Shown piece after piece: positions 26,546 through 33,847 of a stretch of 64,000 bases of DNA. The notes beneath the pieces are model-generated. The model saw only the letters and a list, made by a program, of their open reading frames with translations. It had not been told where the DNA came from and did not search any database. The stretch covers positions 124,001-188,000 of the forward strand of contig CAWVKS010000004.1 of NCBI GenBank assembly GCA_963930055.1, written 5' to 3'. Position numbers and translations under genes: made by a program. How positions within the stretch are numbered: the first letter of the stretch is position 1; every line of letters begins with the position of its first letter. This DNA comes from Pullichristensenella sp963930055 (GTDB lineage: Bacteria; Bacillota; Clostridia; Christensenellales; Aristaeellaceae).

Positions 26546-29491
26546 TCACTTCATCTCCAGGGCGCCAATCAGGCTGCGCAGGCGGATCTTCACCGCGCCA
26601 AGGTTGGCGATCTCGTCGATCTTGATCTGCGTGTAATACTTGCCCGCCCGCTCGAGGATGGCGCGCGCCTCGTCGGTGGTGATGGCGTCCACGCCGCAGC
26701 CGAAGGAGACGAGCTGCACGAACTCCACGTCCGGCTGCGTGGCCACGAAGGCGGCGGCGCGATAGAGGCGGGCGTGGTACGTCCACTGGTTGAGCACGTG
26801 CACCTCGGGCGTTCCGGCAAGGTGATACACGCTGTCCTCGCTGACCACGGCAAACCCCAGGGATGTTGCCAGCTGGTCGATGCCGTGGCCGATCTCCGCG
26901 TCGATGTGGTACGGCCGCCCGGCCAGCACCATCACGCGCTTTTTGCGCGAGCGCGCCCAGATGAGCGCTTCCTCGCCCTTCTGCCGCACGCCGGCCATGT
27001 AGGCCTGATAGTCCGCCATGCCCTTTTTCACCGCCGCGCGCATCTCGCGGGCGGGAATGCGGCCAAAGCGCTTTGAAAGCGCCCTGCCAAGCTCCACGGC
27101 CAGCCCCTTCTCATCGCAGATGTTCAGGTGGGGATAGAGGAAGTTTTCGTCCGTCAACTCCGGCATGTTGCCGCGCAAAAGCTCGGAATAGTAGGCCACC
27201 ACAGGGCAATTGAAGTGGTTGTCGGCGCCGCCTTCGTCGAAGTTCTGCGTCAGGCAGGGGTAGAACACCGCGTCCACGCCCTTTTCCAGCAGCCGCGCCA
27301 CGTGCCCGTGCATGATCTTCGCCGGGTAACAGGCCGTGTCCGAGGGGATGGTGAACTGCCCGGCCTCGTAGGTGGCGCGGTCGGACATGCCCGAGAGCAC
27401 CACTTCGAAGCCCAGCGCGCGGAAGATGCCCGACCACAGCGGCAAAAGCTCGTACATGCCCAGGGCCAGGGGCAGGCCAATGCGCCCGCGCCTTGCCTCG
27501 CCGCCACCCATTTGCAGGAGCGTCTCGCGCTTGTACTTGTAGAGGTTGGGCAGCTCCTCCGCATCCTTTTTGCCGCCCGCGCCGCGCTCGCAGCGGTTGC
27601 CGGAGATAAAGCGGGCGCCGTCGGCGAATGTGTTGACGGTCAGCTTGCAGCGGTTCTCGCAGCCGTTGCACACCGCCGGCCGCGAGGTATGGGAAAATTT
27701 CGCCAGCTCCTCCGGGGAGAGTATGGCGGACTTTTTCAGCCGCATGGCGCACAGCGCCGCCCCGTAAGCGCCCATCAGCCCGGCGATGTCCGGGCGGATG
27801 ACGTCGCGCCCCATCTCGCGCTCGAAGGCGCGCAGTATGGCGTCGTTGTGGAACGTGCCGCCCTGCACCACCACATAGCGCCCCAGTTCGTCGGCGGAGC
27901 CGGCGCGGATGACCTTGTAGACGGCGTTTTTGACCACGCTGACGGAGAGCCCGGCGGAGATGTCCTCCACCGTCGCGCCGTCGCGCTGCGCCTGCTTGAC
28001 CGAGGAGTTCATAAACACGGTGCAGCGGCTGCCGAGGTTGACCGGCGCGCGCGCGAACAGCCCCCTGCGGGCGAATTCCTGCACGCCCATGTTCATGGAC
28101 TTGGCGAACGTCTCGATAAACGAGCCGCAGCCCGAGGAACAGGCCTCGTTGAGCATGATGCCGTCGATCGTCCCATTGCGGATGCGAAAGCACTTGATGT
28201 CCTGCCCGCCGATGTCGAGTATGAAGTCCACGTCCGGGCAGAAGTGGCGCGCGGCCATGAAGTGGGCGATGGTCTCCACCACGCCGATGTCCACGTGGAA
28301 GGCGTGGCGGATGAGGTCCTCGCCGTAGCCGGTCACGGCGCTGCCGAGGATGGGCACGCGGCCCTGCGTGCGCGCGTAGATCTCGCCCAATTCCCGGCGC
28401 ACGATCTCCACGGGGTCGCCGTTGTTGGAGGCGTAGTAGGTATACAAAAGCTCCCTGTTTTCAGAGACGAGCGCCAGTTTCGTCGTCGTGCTGCCGCAGT
28501 CGATGCCCAGGTACGCCCCGCCCCGATAGGTGGAAAGCTCCGCGCGGGGCACGGAGGCGCGGGCGTGGCGCGCGGCGAAGGCGGCGTATTCCGCCTTGTC
28601 CTGAAACAGCGGCGGCAGCGTCTGCGCGCCGGAGACGACTTTGGCCGTAGCCAGTTTTTCGCGCAACGCGGCAAGCGTGAAGGCCTCCGGCGCGCGCGTG
28701 GCGAACATGGCCGCGCCCCGCGCCACGGCAAAGCGCCCCCATTCGGGGAACATGGCGTCCTCGTCCGAGAGCTTCAGCGTCTCGCGGAAGCGCTGCCGCA
28801 GGCCCTGACAGTAGTACAAGGGCCCGCCGAGGAACAGCACTTTGCCCTCGATTTTGCGCCCCTGCGCCAGTCCCGCGATGGTCTGGTTGACGATGGCCTG
28901 GAAGATGCTCATGGCCACGTCCTCCTTGCGCGCGCCCTGGTTGAGCAGCGGCTGTATGTCCGTCTTGGCGAACACGCCGCAGCGCGAGGCGATGGGGTAG
29001 ATGCGCGTGGACTGCTGGCTGAGGCGGTCCAGTTCAGCCACATCCACATCCAGAAGCGTGGCCATCTGGTCGATGAACGCGCCCGTGCCGCCGGCGCAGC
29101 TGCCGTTCATGCGCTCGTCCATGCCGCCGGTCGCGCGGTCGAAGAAGATGATCTTGGCGTCCTCGCCGCCCAGCTCGACCACCACGTTGGTGTCCGGCGC
29201 CAGCGCACGCACCAGCTCGCCGACCACGAACACCTCCTGCTGGAAGGGCAGGCCCGCCGCCTCGGCAAGGCCAATGCCCGCAGAGCCGGAGATGGCTGCG
29301 CGCAAAAGCCCGTCCTGCGTGAGCGGCTCCAGGTCGGAAAGCATGTCCAGTATCTTCTGCCGCGCCTGCGAATAGTGGCGCTCATAGCGCTCATAGAGGA
29401 CGTCGCCGCCCTCCATCAGCGCCAACTTGACCGTCGTGGAGCCGATATCGATCCCCAGCGAACGGATGGGCTGTTCCCGCGTCTGTCTCAT
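26546..29491 (-). CDS. 2-hydroxyacyl-CoA dehydratase activase, tandem BadF/BadG-type ATPase domains
   Basis: 981-residue protein with two actin-like ATPase domains: the first begins GIDIGSTTVKLAL (residue 13), the second GIDCGSTTTKLALV (about residue 328). Each has a phosphate-2 motif (VELGGEDAK, LDIGGQDIK) and a Cys signature for the shared cluster (NGSCAGGTGAF, NEACSSGCGSF). The following region contains CNGCENRCKL and further conserved Cys (SDTACYPAKIMHGH, YPCLTQNF, FGCGVDAI). Activases of this type inject a low-potential electron into a 2-hydroxyacyl-CoA dehydratase using ATP; the role of these long stand-alone versions is unknown. In most Clostridia the protein continues into the region encoded here by the next gene. 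The upstream ribosome binding site is weak. No CoA-transferase or classical dehydratase subunits are near. Confidence 0.88.
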   Translation of the reverse strand: MRQTREQPIRSLGIDIGSTTVKLALMEGGDVLYERYERHYSQARQKILDMLSDLEPLTQDGLLRAAISGSAGIGLAEAAGLPFQQEVFVVGELVRALAPDTNVVVELGGEDAKIIFFDRATGGMDERMNGSCAGGTGAFIDQMATLLDVDVAELDRLSQQSTRIYPIASRCGVFAKTDIQPLLNQGARKEDVAMSIFQAIVNQTIAGLAQGRKIEGKVLFLGGPLYYCQGLRQRFRETLKLSDEDAMFPEWGRFAVARGAAMFATRAPEAFTLAALREKLATAKVVSGAQTLPPLFQDKAEYAAFAARHARASVPRAELSTYRGGAYLGIDCGSTTTKLALVSENRELLYTYYASNNGDPVEIVRRELGEIYARTQGRVPILGSAVTGYGEDLIRHAFHVDIGVVETIAHFMAARHFCPDVDFILDIGGQDIKCFRIRNGTIDGIMLNEACSSGCGSFIETFAKSMNMGVQEFARRGLFARAPVNLGSRCTVFMNSSVKQAQRDGATVEDISAGLSVSVVKNAVYKVIRAGSADELGRYVVVQGGTFHNDAILRAFEREMGRDVIRPDIAGLMGAYGAALCAMRLKKSAILSPEELAKFSHTSRPAVCNGCENRCKLTVNTFADGARFISGNRCERGAGGKKDAEELPNLYKYKRETLLQMGGGEARRGRIGLPLALGMYELLPLWSGIFRALGFEVVLSGMSDRATYEAGQFTIPSDTACYPAKIMHGHVARLLEKGVDAVFYPCLTQNFDEGGADNHFNCPVVAYYSELLRGNMPELTDENFLYPHLNICDEKGLAVELGRALSKRFGRIPAREMRAAVKKGMADYQAYMAGVRQKGEEALIWARSRKKRVMVLAGRPYHIDAEIGHGIDQLATSLGFAVVSEDSVYHLAGTPEVHVLNQWTYHARLYRAAAFVATQPDVEFVQLVSFGCGVDAITTDEARAILERAGKYYTQIKIDEIANLGAVKIRLRSLIGALEMK

Positions 29492-29708
29492 ACCGATCTC
29501 GCCTTTGCGCCGGCATGGCCGGCAAAATGATTACTTATATTTATAGCAATGTCTACTATACCACAGAAATGTTGACCGCCCGTTAATGCCCGCGTGGAAA
29601 GGACAATTTAATGATGTTGTCGAAATGGTAAATTTTTTGCGCACAAACGCCGCCTGCCCCGTATGAAGCCGCCGCTTGCGGCGATACTGGGGGCAGGGAG
29701 GGATGCTT

Positions 29709-30356
29709 ATGAAAACACTGTGGAAAAAACTGCGCGCGGCGGCGGGGAGAACGCGCCCGAAACTGGCCGCGTTCTGGGATCGCTTCGGCTATGTGGCCTC
29801 GATGGCGGCGCTTTTGCTGCTCGTCGGCGTGGCGGCCGCCGCCTACCGCGGCCGCGGCGCTTCGCCGTCCACGCCCGCGCCCACGGCCACGCCCGAGCCG
29901 GCCCTGGCCTCCAGCCTCAACGTCGGCGGGGAGGCGGATGAGGAAGAAGAGGCGTCGTTCCTTCCGCCGCTTGCCGGCGAGGTGGTAGGGGAATACCGCC
30001 CGGACGCGCTGGTGTGGTCAGACACGCTGCAAATGTGGCAGACGCACGCCGCCGTGGACGTCGCCGCGCCTCTGGGCACGGCGGTGCTCGCCTGCGCGGA
30101 CGGCACGGTGACACAGGCCTACCGCGACCCGCTGCTGGGCTATACCGTGCGCCTCGAACACGAGGACGGCTATGAGAGCCTCTACGCCTGCCTGCAGAGC
30201 GCGGAAATGGTGCGGGAAGGGCAAAAGGTCAGCATGGGCGAGGCCATCGGCGCGGTCGGGGAGAGCGCCGACGCCGAGGCGGAACTGGGCGCGCACCTGC
30301 ACTTTGGCTTTTTCCTCGATGGCGAGGCCGTGCAGCCGCCGCTTGCGGACGGATAA
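29709..30356 (+). CDS. M23-family peptidase, SpoIIQ-like
   Basis: 215-residue membrane-anchored LytM/M23 protein: basic cytoplasmic N-terminus, one transmembrane helix (about residues 28-50), a Pro/Thr linker, then a LytM domain with THAAVDVAA (zinc ligands His and Asp of HxxxD) and HLHFGF (HxH). All metal ligands are present, so zinc-dependent peptidoglycan endopeptidase activity is possible. Size, single anchor and domain position fit SpoIIQ, the forespore partner of SpoIIIAH in the engulfment channel; clostridial SpoIIQ keeps the zinc site that Bacillus SpoIIQ has lost. No spoIID or spoIIIA genes are adjacent, so the SpoIIQ identity is inference. ATG 29709 follows GGGAGGG. Confidence 0.78.
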   Translation: MKTLWKKLRAAAGRTRPKLAAFWDRFGYVASMAALLLLVGVAAAAYRGRGASPSTPAPTATPEPALASSLNVGGEADEEEEASFLPPLAGEVVGEYRPDALVWSDTLQMWQTHAAVDVAAPLGTAVLACADGTVTQAYRDPLLGYTVRLEHEDGYESLYACLQSAEMVREGQKVSMGEAIGAVGESADAEAELGAHLHFGFFLDGEAVQPPLADG

Positions 30357-30357
30357 G

Positions 30358-30930
30358 TCATCCGTCCCTGCGCAGGTAGTCCGAGCGCAGCGCCGCGTAC
30401 AGGTCCACGTCCACAAACCTGCCTTTGTTGCAAAGCCTCTGGCGCAGCGTGCCCTCGTATTGCATGCCCGCCTTGCGCATCACCGCGCCGGAGGCGGGGT
30501 TGCCCACCTCGTGCTGCGCCTCGATGCGGTTGAGGGCGAGACGGCGGAAGCCAAAATCCAGCACCAGGCCCAGCGCCTCGGTCATGATGCCCCGGTTCCA
30601 ATAGGCGCGCCCCAGGGAATAGCCGACCTCGGCGGAGGAGTTTTCCTCCTGGATCCACATAAAGCCGATGGTGCCGACCACGCGCCCTTCGCGCTTTAAG
30701 ACGATGCCCCAGCTCGAAGGCTCGCCCAGACGGTAGCGCCTGAGCATGTAGCGGATGTAGGAACGGCTCTCTGAAGGCGACGTGTGCGCCGTCCACAACA
30801 CGTGGCGGGCAACTTCCTCGTCGCGGCTGTAATCGTATATATCCGGCGCGTCGCGCATGCACAGCCGCCGCAATAAAAGGCGCTCCGACTCCAGCGCCGG
30901 CAGGTCGGAGAGCGCCGCTGGGGCGATCAT
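30358..30930 (-). CDS. GNAT-family N-acetyltransferase (RimJ/RimL type)
   Basis: 190-residue acetyltransferase of the RimJ/RimL branch, which acetylates N-terminal residues of ribosomal proteins or small amines using acetyl-CoA. Landmarks are the N-terminal ESERLLLRRL, VVGTIGFMWIQEENSSAEVGYSLG and NRGIMTEALGLVLDFGF (the acetyl-CoA-binding region), then NRIEAQHEVGNPASGAVMRK typical of this branch. The ATG at 30930 overlaps the stop of the NUDIX gene (ATGA) and has AAAGGGG just upstream; the open frame before it is shadow. Substrate cannot be read from sequence. Confidence 0.88.
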   Translation of the reverse strand: MIAPAALSDLPALESERLLLRRLCMRDAPDIYDYSRDEEVARHVLWTAHTSPSESRSYIRYMLRRYRLGEPSSWGIVLKREGRVVGTIGFMWIQEENSSAEVGYSLGRAYWNRGIMTEALGLVLDFGFRRLALNRIEAQHEVGNPASGAVMRKAGMQYEGTLRQRLCNKGRFVDVDLYAALRSDYLRRDG

Positions 30931-31490
30931 GCCCCTTTGCCCATGCGCGCGTGGGCCATCAGCAGGGCGCATACGGTCTTGCCATCGGCGATCTCGCCGC
31001 GCGCGGCCGCAGCCACGGCTTCGGAAAGCGGCATGCGCGCCACGTTCAAAAACTCGTCCTCATCCGGCGCGGCCTCGCCGCGCTTGAGCCCCGTGGCCAG
31101 GTAGAGGGAGATCTTTTCGTTGGAAAAGCCGGGCGTGGTGAATATGTCGGCAAGGTGTTCCCAGTTTTCCGCCGTCAGGCCGGTCTCCTCCTGCAGTTCG
31201 CGCCTGGCGGCAAGCAGCCTGTCCTCGTCCACGCTGTCGAGCTTGCCGGCGGGGATCTCCAAAAGCGCCTGCCCGATGGGCGCGCGGTACTGGCGCACCA
31301 GGTAGGTATAGCCCTCGGCGTCCACGGGCAGCACGGCGCTCGCGCCCACGTGCATGGCCACTTCGCGCTTGGCGAGCTTGCCGTTGGGCAACTTTGCGGT
31401 CAAATGGTCGATGTGCAGTATGATGCCGTCGAATACGCGCTCACGGCCGACGATGGTCTCAAGAATGCCTTTGTCTCCGCGATTGTCCAT
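30927..31490 (-). CDS. NUDIX hydrolase, ADP-ribose pyrophosphatase-like
   Basis: 187-residue NUDIX hydrolase resembling ADP-ribose pyrophosphatase (NudF/YqkG), which splits ADP-ribose into AMP and ribose 5-phosphate. The NUDIX box is intact: GKLDSVDEDRLLAARRELQE followed by ETGL. VLPVDAEGYTYLVRQYRAPI and LEIPAGKLD precede it as in the family. I choose ATG 31490 since GGAG lies about 9 bases upstream; ATG 31499 would directly abut that site. It is followed with a 4-base overlap by the GNAT gene. Confidence 0.88.
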   Translation of the reverse strand: MDNRGDKGILETIVGRERVFDGIILHIDHLTAKLPNGKLAKREVAMHVGASAVLPVDAEGYTYLVRQYRAPIGQALLEIPAGKLDSVDEDRLLAARRELQEETGLTAENWEHLADIFTTPGFSNEKISLYLATGLKRGEAAPDEDEFLNVARMPLSEAVAAAARGEIADGKTVCALLMAHARMGKGA

Positions 31491-31642
31491 GACACTCATC
31501 TCCGAAACATGGAATTACCATGAAATATTCGCGCTTTCGCGGCCAATTCCTGCCCGTACCCCCTAGCCAGAGCGGGGAAAATGTTGTATAATGGTGTAAA
31601 GCTCCCGGGCAATGCCCGTCAAAAATGAAAGGAGTGGTACCC

Positions 31643-32068
31643 ATGATACAGATCATCTCCGGCGTCAAGGGCAGCGGCAAGACCAAGCGCCTTCTCGACC
31701 AGACCAACGACGCGCTCAAGGTGGAGCACGGCGACATCGTTTTTATCGACGACGACAAGCGTTACATGTATGACCTCCGCCACGAGATCCGCTTTGTGGA
31801 CGCGAGCGCCTATCCCGTCGCCCGCGGCTGCTCGCCGGACGCCTTCCTCGCCTTCATCAGCGGCATGCTCGCCGTCAATTATGACATAACCCTCATCAGC
31901 ATCGACGCCTTTTTAAAGCTCGTGCATATCGACGACCCGGCGGAGCTTTCGCCCTTCTTCGCGGCGCTTGACAAGCTTTCCGGGGAGCATAACTGCAACT
32001 TCATGGTCTCCGTGAGCATGGCGATCGAGAAGCTGCCCGAGGACGTCCTTGCCTACGTGCAGAAGTGA
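31643..32068 (+). CDS. small P-loop protein, function unknown
   Basis: 141-residue cytoplasmic protein with an N-terminal Walker A motif GVKGSGKTKRL at residue 7 and a possible Walker B-like hydrophobic strand ending in Asp (DIVFIDDD near residue 38; ITLISIDAFL near residue 93). No further domain. Proteins of this kind occur widely in Clostridia as conserved hypotheticals. A good ribosome binding site (AAAGGAG) precedes the ATG, and a TATAAT at 31587-31592 suggests a nearby promoter though its -35 is poor. It is followed one base later by a small membrane protein gene. Confidence 0.75.
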   Translation: MIQIISGVKGSGKTKRLLDQTNDALKVEHGDIVFIDDDKRYMYDLRHEIRFVDASAYPVARGCSPDAFLAFISGMLAVNYDITLISIDAFLKLVHIDDPAELSPFFAALDKLSGEHNCNFMVSVSMAIEKLPEDVLAYVQK

Positions 32069-32069
32069 C

Positions 32070-32291
32070 ATGCGCTTCTGGCCGAAACTGATCTTCCTGC
32101 TGGTCGTTATCGCGCTGCTCGCCTTTGTGGGCGCGCGCCTGTTCGGCATGGTGATGGGCCTTCTGGAGAATGTCTCCACCGGCGGCCCGGTCACGGCCGA
32201 CCCCCAGTTTGCCGTCGTGGAGCCTACGCCCACGCCGCGCGTGTTTACCGACCAGGACTTTGACGATGTGCAGGGCGTCCCCGAGGGATAA
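32070..32291 (+). CDS. small single-span membrane protein, unknown
   Basis: 73-residue protein: short basic start (MRFWPK), one transmembrane helix (about residues 7-30, LIFLLVVIALLAFVGARLFG) and a hydrophilic acidic tail ending QGVPEG. The ATG follows the previous stop by one base, so translation is probably coupled; there is no independent strong ribosome binding site. It is followed by a terminator, closing a two-gene unit. Not recognised. Confidence 0.6.
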   Translation: MRFWPKLIFLLVVIALLAFVGARLFGMVMGLLENVSTGGPVTADPQFAVVEPTPTPRVFTDQDFDDVQGVPEG

Positions 32292-32306
32292 ACCGCCGTC
32301 TCCGGG

Positions 32307-32343
32307 CGGGCCGCCGCGAAGTTTTCCGCGGCGGCCCGTTTTC
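32307..32343 (+). terminator. rho-independent terminator
   Basis: A perfect 12-bp GC-rich stem (32307-32318 with 32327-32338) with an 8-base loop is followed by TTTTCG. It separates the small-protein unit from the ribosomal promoter. Confidence 0.85.
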
Positions 32344-32389
32344 GCGCTTTAATTTGAGATTAAATTTCCTTTTTCCTCCGCCGACGGCG

Positions 32390-32418
32390 TTGACGGGGCA
32401 GGGGAAATGCGCTATAAT
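32390..32418 (+). promoter_or_regulatory. sigma-A promoter of rplM-rpsI
   Basis: TTGACG (32390-32395), a 17-base spacer and a consensus TATAAT (32413-32418). The strength fits a ribosomal protein operon. The start of transcription would lie near 32425. Confidence 0.88.
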
Positions 32419-32424
32419 ACAGTT

Positions 32425-32521
32425 TGTGTCAGTCCGCTCACTAGCCCCGAGCGCGATTGGCGTTTGCGCCGTACTGACCACACGCGCGCATCGTGATCGT
32501 ATTATTTGGGAGGAATCATCT
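32425..32521 (+). promoter_or_regulatory. rplM-rpsI 5' leader, possible L13 autoregulatory RNA
   Basis: About 97 bases lie between the predicted transcription start and the rplM start codon. The leader can form small stems (around GCGATTGGCGTTTGCGCC) and ends with GGGAGG. L13 leaders that bind ribosomal protein L13 are known in Bacillota. I could not confirm the consensus fold by eye, so the assignment rests on position. Confidence 0.35.
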
Positions 32522-32950
32522 GTGAGTACGTATATGGCGAATCCTCAGAACGTCGAACGTACCTGGTACGTCATCGACGCCGAGGGTCAGGTGCTGGGCC
32601 GCCTTGCCTCGCAGGTCGCGTCCATGCTCCGCGGCAAGCATAAGCCCACGTTCACCCCGCATGTGGACTGCGGCGACTACATCATCGTCGTCAACTGCGA
32701 TAAGCTGGTTCTCACCGGCCGCAAGCTCGACCAGAAGCTCTACCGCTACCACACCGGCTATCCGGGCGGGCTGAAGGAGATCAAGTACCGCAAATTGATG
32801 CAGAACAAGAGCACGTTCGCCTTCAAGGAGGCCGTGCGCCGTATGCTGCCCAAGGGTCCCCTGGGCTACGCCATGCTCAAGAAGCTGCACGCCTATGCCG
32901 GCCCCGAGCACACCCACCAGGCCCAGAAGCCCGTGGAATACAAGCTGTAA
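32522..32950 (+). CDS. rplM: 50S ribosomal protein L13
   Basis: Ribosomal protein uL13, 142 residues, an early assembly protein of the large subunit. Family blocks are WYVIDAEGQVLGRLAS, GDYIIVVNCDKLVLTGRKL, YRYHTGYPGGLKE and RMLPKGPLGYAMLKKLHAYAG (in part). I take the GTG at 32522 as start because GGGAGG lies 8 bases upstream and the resulting STYMANPQNVER N-terminus is common in Clostridia; an ATG at 32534 would be about 20 bases from the site. It is co-transcribed with rpsI. Confidence 0.97.
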   Translation: MSTYMANPQNVERTWYVIDAEGQVLGRLASQVASMLRGKHKPTFTPHVDCGDYIIVVNCDKLVLTGRKLDQKLYRYHTGYPGGLKEIKYRKLMQNKSTFAFKEAVRRMLPKGPLGYAMLKKLHAYAGPEHTHQAQKPVEYKL

Positions 32951-32968
32951 CAGGGAGGAGGACGGAAA

Positions 32969-33361
32969 ATGTCTGAGGTTTGCTTCCATGCCGTAGGCAG
33001 GAGAAAAAAGGCGATCGCTCGCGTTCGTCTGATCCCCGGCGAGGGAAATATCATCATCAACAAGCGTTCTATCGACGATTATTTCGGCTATGAGACGCTC
33101 AAGACTGTCGTTCGTCAGCCGCTGGTGCTGACCGAGACCAACGGCCGCTTCGATGTCATCGTCAACTGCAAGGGCGGCGGCTTCACCGGCCAGGCCGGCG
33201 CCATCCGCCATGGCATCGCCCGCGCGCTGGTGAAGGCCAACGAGGAATACAAGCCCGCCATCAAGAAGGCCGGCTACCTCACCCGCGACCCGCGCATGAA
33301 GGAGCGCAAGAAATACGGCCTGAAGGCCGCCCGCCGCGCGCCCCAGTTCTCCAAGCGCTAA
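32969..33361 (+). CDS. rpsI: 30S ribosomal protein S9
   Basis: Ribosomal protein uS9 of 130 residues. It starts with the GRRKKAIARVRLIPG block, includes GGGFTGQAGAIRHGIARALV and ends with the basic tail RRAPQFSKR, whose terminal Arg contacts the P-site tRNA. The order rplM-rpsI with 18 bases between is universal in Bacillota. A GGGAGGAGG-type ribosome binding site precedes it. It is followed by a terminator. Confidence 0.98.
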   Translation: MSEVCFHAVGRRKKAIARVRLIPGEGNIIINKRSIDDYFGYETLKTVVRQPLVLTETNGRFDVIVNCKGGGFTGQAGAIRHGIARALVKANEEYKPAIKKAGYLTRDPRMKERKKYGLKAARRAPQFSKR

Positions 33362-33379
33362 ACTTCGTTTCGTTTGGAT

Positions 33380-33410
33380 GCCCGCAGGAGTTTTCCTGCG
33401 GGCTTTTGCT
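33380..33410 (+). terminator. rho-independent terminator after rpsI
   Basis: A perfect 10-bp stem GCCCGCAGGA/TCCTGCGGGC (33380-33389 and 33394-33403) with a 4-base loop is followed by TTTTGCTTT. Confidence 0.9.
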
Positions 33411-33791
33411 TTGCGCGGGCAAATTCAAATTGCGGCGTAGGCCGCGCGCTTCCCTTCGCGCCGCCGCGCAGGGAAGGAAACGCCGCCAACCGTCCTGCGC
33501 GCCGCGCATAAAGGCTGGCGATACCGACGCGCAAGGCGGGGAACGCCATGGCAATGCGCGAACATATGCGGGCCGCCCTTCTGCCGGCCGCGGGAACTTC
33601 CTGCGCCTGCGATCTCCTGTAAAAACGCGGCGCCCGTCGCTTTGCCCTGCCATGCCCCGCCTGCAGGCTTGCGGGCGTGGGCGCTGCCCTTGCCCCGGGG
33701 CGGCGACGGGGCGTCGGGGTGGTCATGTCGCCCGCATGTCTTTCGGCCGAATTTGTTGTATGTATTCGCCGGCCGGGAAGCCGCCGCTGAG
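33411..33791. other. GC-rich intergenic stretch without recognisable gene
   Basis: About 380 bp between rpsI and the end of the RND gene. Open frames here are short, overlap each other on both strands, lack ribosome binding sites and have no recognisable motif. I see no tRNA, IS end or strong promoter. Composition is like the surrounding DNA. Confidence 0.5.
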
Positions 33792-33793
33792 CC

Positions 33794-33832
33794 CAAAAAC
33801 GCCGCGCCCCGGGACAATAAGTCCCGGGGCGC
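33794..33832 (-). terminator. rho-independent terminator of the RND permease gene
   Basis: A perfect 12-bp stem (33804-33815 with 33821-33832) around AATAA. Reading the minus strand, GCGGCGTTTTTGG follows, giving a five-T tract. It lies 15 bp past the stop codon. Confidence 0.85.
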
Positions 33833-33847
33833 TCCCTCTGTCCGGCT

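Noticed and set aside
27128..29530. 800-codon plus-strand open frame opposite the activase gene
   Set aside because: Shadow of the activase coding sequence; no motif, no start signal.
32425..32521. Riboswitch upstream of rplM
   Set aside because: No recognisable metabolite aptamer core; an L13 protein-binding leader is the only candidate and is given low confidence.
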